NCBI RefSeq assembly: GCF_001316265.1 | Contig: NZ_BBDN01000004.1 | Coordinates: forward strand, 124,001 to 188,000 | Direction of reading: 5' to 3' | Source of the DNA: Vulcanisaeta sp. JCM 16159 | GTDB lineage: Archaea; Thermoproteota; Thermoprotei; Thermoproteales; Thermocladiaceae | DNA length: 64,000 bases | Part shown: in pieces, positions 59,798 to 64,000 of the stretch | Position numbering within the stretch: the stretch's first letter is position 1 | Layout of the letters: each line of letters starts with the position of its first letter | Notes under the pieces: generated by a model | What the model saw: only the letters and a program-made list of their open reading frames with translations | The model's database searches: none | Told to the model about the DNA's origin: nothing | Position numbers and translations under genes: made by a program

Positions 59798-60173
59798 CGA
59801 AGTCATCACATGCGCCCTAGCCAATACTGGATTTGAGGGTTTAGGACCTGATATACTAATGCCTATCAACGTTGCCCAGAGGCTTGGGCTTAACCTATCG
59901 GGTGGTACTGAGGTTTATGCCATACGTACGGCCTCAGGGGTTGCCCCAATATATCGTTTTAGGGAGAGTGTCAGTGTTAGGGTGTTGGTTAACGATAGGG
60001 ATACGCCTATCGTTAGGTTAATGCCCATTGTTTCTGAGTCCGTGGATTACGTAATCCTTAGTGATAAGGCTTTAACGGAGTTAGGCATAGTGATTATTGA
60101 TGCGAGTAATGGCATTTGGTGCTTTAGGGATGAGTTAGGAAGGGTCTTTAGGACCTCATGCACGCCTGATTAG
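59757..60173 (+). CDS. Pseudo-retropepsin (Asp to Asn) protein
   Basis: 138 residues, intact. CALANTGFEGLGPDILMPIN aligns with LVNSGFESNTPQILLPVN of the gene at 55966-56406 and with the VDTG strand of the clan AA protein at 19787-20155, but has Asn for the catalytic Asp. VDYVILSDKALTELGIVI matches the second conserved strand. The C-terminus has two Cys (WCFRDE, TSCTPD). Probably a binding rather than cutting protein. Its stop overlaps the facing VIT1-type gene by 4 bases. Confidence 0.62.
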   Translation: MTTWLRIVMRRENNEVITCALANTGFEGLGPDILMPINVAQRLGLNLSGGTEVYAIRTASGVAPIYRFRESVSVRVLVNDRDTPIVRLMPIVSESVDYVILSDKALTELGIVIIDASNGIWCFRDELGRVFRTSCTPD

Positions 60174-61310
60174 GTTATTGCTATGTGCAGTAGTTGGTGT
60201 GCTATTGTGCCTATCGTGTATGTGGCTGCGGCTGCGCCTAGGGATAGTGCTATGTTCATGGCCATTGTATGGGCTATGCGGCCGCTCCCTGATATTGCCG
60301 TTAATAGGCGCTTATGGCTTGTGCAAGGGCCACGAGCACTATTGATACGTATAATGAGCCTACATTCCCAATTACGTGGCCGAGCGGTGGGAATGGCGCA
60401 ATGACGAGTAATGCGCCTATTAGGTAGAATATGCCTGTGTATAGGGCTGACCTTCCAGGGCTCTCGAGTGCCTCCTCCGACAGTCCCACCTCGCTCATCT
60501 CAGTTATTTTCTTACTAATGTTTATGTCTGTTGATAGGCTAGGGGCTATCTCGCTGGCTGTCTTCTCGTCAATGCCCATCTTATTTAGGGCATCCTTAAC
60601 TCTCTTCGTCCTGTCCTCCATGTCGAGGTTCTCAAGCTCTATGTCTATTTTCGATAACATGGTTTCCCTAATGTCCCTCTGGGCCTTTGTTGACATGTAG
60701 CTCCCACGGCCATTGAAAGCGTGCCCGCAGTACCAACTATTAAACCGGCTAGTGTTATGAGCATCGGGTCAGCGACGACGGGCGCCAAACCAGCCACTGC
60801 CGCTAGCACCTCCACTAGCCCATCACTCATTCCGTACATGGCATCCCTAATATTATCGATGAAAGCCTCGAACCTTGACTCCTCCTCCTTAAATACTTCC
60901 TCATGGGAAACCTCATCAAGTAATATCTCCCTGAGCCTATCGGTATACGGCCCAAGTGCCTTTCTCCTAACCATCTCGCCGTACCTCCTGATCGCCTCAA
61001 CCTCGGCGCTCTCCCTCAATTTAACTAGGAACCCCAGCCCAAATAACCTCCTGATTAGTACCGAGTATATTACCGAGAATTTAGAGGGCTTTACGTTACT
61101 AACATCAATGCCCACTTGGCTTGCGATGTTTTTCCAGAACTCTGCGTGGCCGGTCTCGTACTGCGATAACTTAAGTAGTTCTTCTCTTAATTTGCTGTTG
61201 TTCTCAATTCTGGCTAAGGCTGCGTAGATCTCGGCATCCGTTAGCTCATCCCTATAATTCTCAACGATCTCATCCCTGCTAAGTCTGAGCTCCATCATAA
61301 TCCTACGCAA
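60170..61310 (-). CDS. Rubrerythrin-VIT1 fusion, iron/manganese transporter-like (frame broken twice)
   Basis: About 375 residues. The N-terminal ~135 residues are a ferritin-like domain with ExxH-type ligands (ELTDAEIYAAL, QYETGHAEFW, EVEAIRRYGE, DEVSHEEVF). A VIT1/CCC1 membrane domain follows, beginning with DAMYGMSDGLVEVLAAVAGL and showing the long cytoplasmic helical insertion (KRVKDALNKMGID). Breaks near 60697 and 60312. This domain order is that of MbfA-type ferrous-ion exporters. The last helices end ...AHQLLHIAIT. Confidence 0.85.
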
Positions 61311-61377
61311 GTACCTGCCTATTAAAAATCTATATTCTAGGATAATTTATAAAAGCAAGATTGAGGCTAACCATCGT

Positions 61378-62604
61378 ATGGTATTCCCACTGGATAGTCT
61401 CCAGGACTATCAATTAATGTTTAAGCCGGAGCATGAAATGCTTAGGAAGAGCGTTAGGGAGTTTCTCGAGAGGGAGGTGGCGCCGCATGCGCTTGAGTTT
61501 GATGATAGGGATGAGGTACCCAGGGAAATACTGAGGAAGCTGGGTGAGCAGGGCTTATGGGGCATTGGGATTGACGAGAGCCTTGGCGGGCAAGGCGCGA
61601 TACCGTATCTGCCGTGATATTAATGGAGGAGTTGAGCAGGGTAGCACCGCCCTTGGCCGTTATCCGCGGTACCAATGACTTGTTCGTGACACCATTACTC
61701 CTATTTGGTAGTGATGAGTTGAAGAGGAAGTATGTACCGCCAATAGCCAGGGGTGAGGCCTTTGGTGCTCATGCCATGACGGAGCCATGCTGTGGATCGG
61801 ATGTTGCGGGCATTCAGACGAGGGCTGTTAAGAAGGGTGATAGGTGGGTTATTAATGGTAGGAAGATCTTCATTAGTAATGCTGACATTGCTGACTACAT
61901 CATGGTCTTCGCAAGGACTAGTGAGCCGCAGCCCAATAGGCGTTGGTTTGGAATAACAGCTTCATTGTTGAGAAGGGGACGCCAGGCCTCAAGATTGGTG
62001 CTAAATTCGAGAAGAGGGGTTTGAGGGGTAGCCATGCAATGGAGGTTATTTTTGATGATGTCGAGGTTCCTGATGCGAATAGGGTTGGTGAGGTTGGCAT
62101 GGGCTTCATAATAGCCATGGAGACTTACGACAGGACCAGGGTTGGAGTTGCGGCCCAGGCACTCGGCATGGCGCAGGCGCCTTTGAGAAGGCATTCCAGT
62201 ACTCACTGCAGCGTACGGCCTTTGGTCAGTACCTGGCTAGCTTCGAGGCTATTCAATTCAGCCTTGCCGAGATGATGGCGGAGTTGATGACCGCCAGGTA
62301 CCTGGTATACCTGGCCGCATACTTGGCTGACCAGGGTAGGGAGGAGTTCAAGTACGTGGCTAGTTTAGCGAAGTTCTACACCACGGAGGTTGCCGAGAAG
62401 ATAGTGTCCAAGGCTATCGATGTACATGGAGGCGTCGGCGTCATCCATGAGACTGGCATTGAGAGGTTCCTTAGGGATGTTAAGATAACGGAGATTTACG
62501 AGGGCGCGAACAACATTCAGAGACTTGTGGCCTTTAGGCAGTTGGTGAGGACTCTGATGAAGAAGGGCATTGTAAGTCAAGATATTGCCAAGTCAATAAC
62601 CTAA
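61378..62604 (+). CDS. Acyl-CoA dehydrogenase (frame broken three times or more)
   Basis: FAD enzyme of beta-oxidation. N-terminal helices (HEMLRKSVREFLEREVAPHA), middle motif AMTEPCCGSDVAG, then GLRGSHAMEVIFDDVEVP, and the C-terminal domain with the catalytic Glu in ITEIYEGANNIQR. Breaks near 61608, 61962 and 62180. About 410 residues. It could act on acyl-CoA made by the synthetase at 28001-29741. Its 3' end overlaps the facing nitrilase gene by 4 bases. Confidence 0.9.
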
Positions 62605-63395
62605 GTATCAACGATATTGACTAAAATATTACTTATTAAGAACTCATTTCTTAAGTCGTTAATGTAGCCCCTTCTAGACCGCGCATACTCTATTTCATCA
62701 TGATCGATTATTGCTGTAAATACACCCTCAATCCCGAGATCGATGACTAACCTGTATTCACCATTTGGTGATGCCACAAAGCTGCCGCCGAGTACGTCAC
62801 GTCCATCTGGGTATTTATACCCAGTGCCCATGGCCGAGGCGAAATATGTCGAGTTCTCAAAGGCTCTTACAAGACCTAGGCTTCTCCATAGGGACACCCT
62901 ATCAACACTTATACTGCTTGGGTTGGCCACTAGGTCTACTTCGTGCTTAGCCAATAGCCTGGTTAGCTCGGGATACATAGCATCAACGCATATTATACAG
63001 CTAACTCGCCAGTCGTTCATTTTAATAATGCCAAGCCTATTGCCATTACTTATTCCTATCCTCTCGCCCGTTGCCCTGGATGGATAGATCTTCTCTGAAT
63101 AATTGATAAGCCCCTTTTCATTGACCATGGGGCATATACTCACGTTCTTATTATTGATGCTAACGTAGGCCGCACCACCAATTATTAAGGCACCTACCTC
63201 ATTGGCGAGCTCCCTGAGTAGGCTAACGTACTCGTTGAATTCCTCATTACTGAATATCCTTATTCCAATCCAATTCTCAGGCAGAATTATTAGGTCGGTT
63301 GTTACGTCCCTAATCCTAGACCTTAACCATTCAATGCCCTCGTTATAATTATTAAATCTCCTAGTCTGGGCAATGGTCACCCTGAGACTGCGCAT
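62601..63395 (-). CDS. Carbon-nitrogen hydrolase (nitrilase superfamily)
   Basis: 264 residues, intact. Catalytic triad visible: Glu in LPENWIG, Lys in SEKIYPS, Cys in ICVDAMYPE. Amidase-like; could hydrolyse omega-amides or N-carbamoyl compounds, substrate unknown. Starts ATG 63395 two bases after the elp3 stop, so it is the second gene of an elp3 transcript. Confidence 0.85.
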   Translation of the reverse strand: MRSLRVTIAQTRRFNNYNEGIEWLRSRIRDVTTDLIILPENWIGIRIFSNEEFNEYVSLLRELANEVGALIIGGAAYVSINNKNVSICPMVNEKGLINYSEKIYPSRATGERIGISNGNRLGIIKMNDWRVSCIICVDAMYPELTRLLAKHEVDLVANPSSISVDRVSLWRSLGLVRAFENSTYFASAMGTGYKYPDGRDVLGGSFVASPNGEYRLVIDLGIEGVFTAIIDHDEIEYARSRRGYINDLRNEFLISNILVNIVDT

Positions 63396-63397
63396 AA

Positions 63398-64000
63398 TTA
63401 ACCCGTTACTAGGTCCTCATTGCTCAAAAAGACCTCGTTAATATTATGCTCGGATAATACTGACCTTCTAAGGTCCTTAAACATGTAGAGACTACCTGGG
63501 TACTTCCTATAACCAAGCCTCCTATAGTACTCTCTAACGCCCACGCCCGATATAACGAACATCCTATAGGCATTGAATTCCTCAAGGCTATGTGCTCGGC
63601 CCTCGCCATCAACGCCCTACCAATACCACGGTGCTGCCACCAGAATAGGTCCGTCGCCCTACTACCAATTGGTAGCTCAGGCCCATAAACATGCAACTCC
63701 CTAATTAGGCTGCCCTACCAATCCTAATCTCAGGCCTATGCGCATTATTGCTTGGTATCCTAAGTCTCAGTATTCCATAGAGTGTGTCGTCATCATCGAT
63801 CGCCTCCAGGAAGATCTCATGGCCGCCGGATGCCTCATAATCAATCCTATTAATCATTAACTTCCTGGGCATTGGCACTAGGCCCTTCTTTACGTACTTA
63901 TGGCCAACCTCACGGCACCTAATCTCCACGCATTTAAGGCCTAGCCTCTCCATGTCACTAAGCACGACCTCCCTCATATTACCTATCTTCGGACCATCAA
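63398..64000 (-). CDS. elp3: Elp3 tRNA U34 modification enzyme, C-terminal part (frame broken twice)
   Basis: Radical SAM/acetyltransferase enzyme that puts a carboxymethyl-type group on wobble uridine 34. Only the C-terminal ~200 residues are in the window; the radical-SAM half lies past base 64000. Seen: [24 protein letters not shown], then the GNAT domain with ELHVYG and [14 protein letters not shown], and the tail [14 protein letters not shown]. Breaks near 63706 and 63590, each one missing base. The stop TAA is at 63398-63400. Confidence 0.9.

Noticed and set aside
1-64000. Programmed frameshifting or widespread pseudogenes
   Set aside because: Breaks occur in unrelated essential genes, differ in position and sequence, and mostly fall in or next to homopolymers, with no shared slippery motif or stimulatory structure. 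Error is simpler.
1-64000. CRISPR array, insertion sequence, rRNA or tRNA genes
   Set aside because: No regularly spaced repeats, no transposase with inverted repeats, and no convincing T-arm (GGTTCAAATCC-type) sequences in gaps were seen.

Overview
The window is chromosomal DNA of a hyperthermophilic archaeon of the phylum Thermoproteota. Vulcanisaeta or Caldivirga (Thermoproteales) is my best guess, from memory of protein style only. Support comes from RadA, aIF2-beta, uS11, eL14, eL37, archaeal GluRS, Elp3, mainly leaderless TATA-box promoters, UPF0282, DUF354 and archaeal ATPase families, and box C/D guide RNAs. No rRNA, tRNA, CRISPR array or complete insertion sequence was seen.

The sequence carries many single-base indels. 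At least 30 genes, including universally essential ones (radA, purB, rps11, rpl37e, ribH), are split by one missing or extra base, mostly in short homopolymers. I read these as sequencing or assembly errors, so features are given as whole genes with the break positions stated.

Layout. 0-6 kb: divergent purA/purB, small unknown genes, an acetoacetate-decarboxylase family gene, and a glycolate/lactate-dehydrogenase type set (CCG protein, split ferredoxin, FAD oxidase). 6.1-8 kb: AT-rich accessory stretch (AbrB-like protein, zinc ribbon, single-span membrane protein, secreted protein) plus a box C/D RNA. 8-17.3 kb: CBS protein, MFS permease, B12/radical-SAM enzyme, aIF2-beta, ACT-domain protein, second CCG protein, M24 family enzyme, NTPase, ribH and two more box C/D RNAs. 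17.3-25 kb: archaeal ATPase with a double palindromic operator, PflX-like radical-SAM enzyme, retropepsin-like protein, radA, rps11, deoC, enolase-superfamily enzyme, eL14. 25-31 kb: a three-gene redox operon (DUF169, C_GCAxxG_C_C, flavin disulfide reductase), acyl-CoA synthetase, second ACT protein, nucleotidyltransferase. 31-37 kb: methyltransferase, eL37, MBL protein, and a lipid-linked glycan operon (DUF354, epimerase, GPT). 37.6-58.4 kb: histidine catabolism genes hutI, hutH, hutU, with an amino-acid permease and a ureohydrolase-family gene, interleaved with gltX, thrC, an aminotransferase, a Ser/Thr dehydratase, rpiA, folP, an NCX exchanger, superoxide dismutase, a decayed vapBC pair, a YeiH-type transporter and a SPASM radical-SAM enzyme. 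58.4-64 kb: second palindrome-controlled ATPase, pseudo-retropepsin, rubrerythrin-VIT1 protein, acyl-CoA dehydrogenase, nitrilase family enzyme and elp3 (partial).

The most unusual points are: two archaeal ATPase genes, each with a long perfect palindrome between TATA box and start; two retropepsin-fold paralogs whose catalytic Asp is Asn; a ureohydrolase in histidine-catabolism context that has lost two metal ligands; an M24 enzyme with altered ligands; two CCG proteins in which one of two cluster sites has decayed; and three to four unannotated box C/D guide RNAs, one with both guides apparently matching conserved 23S rRNA.
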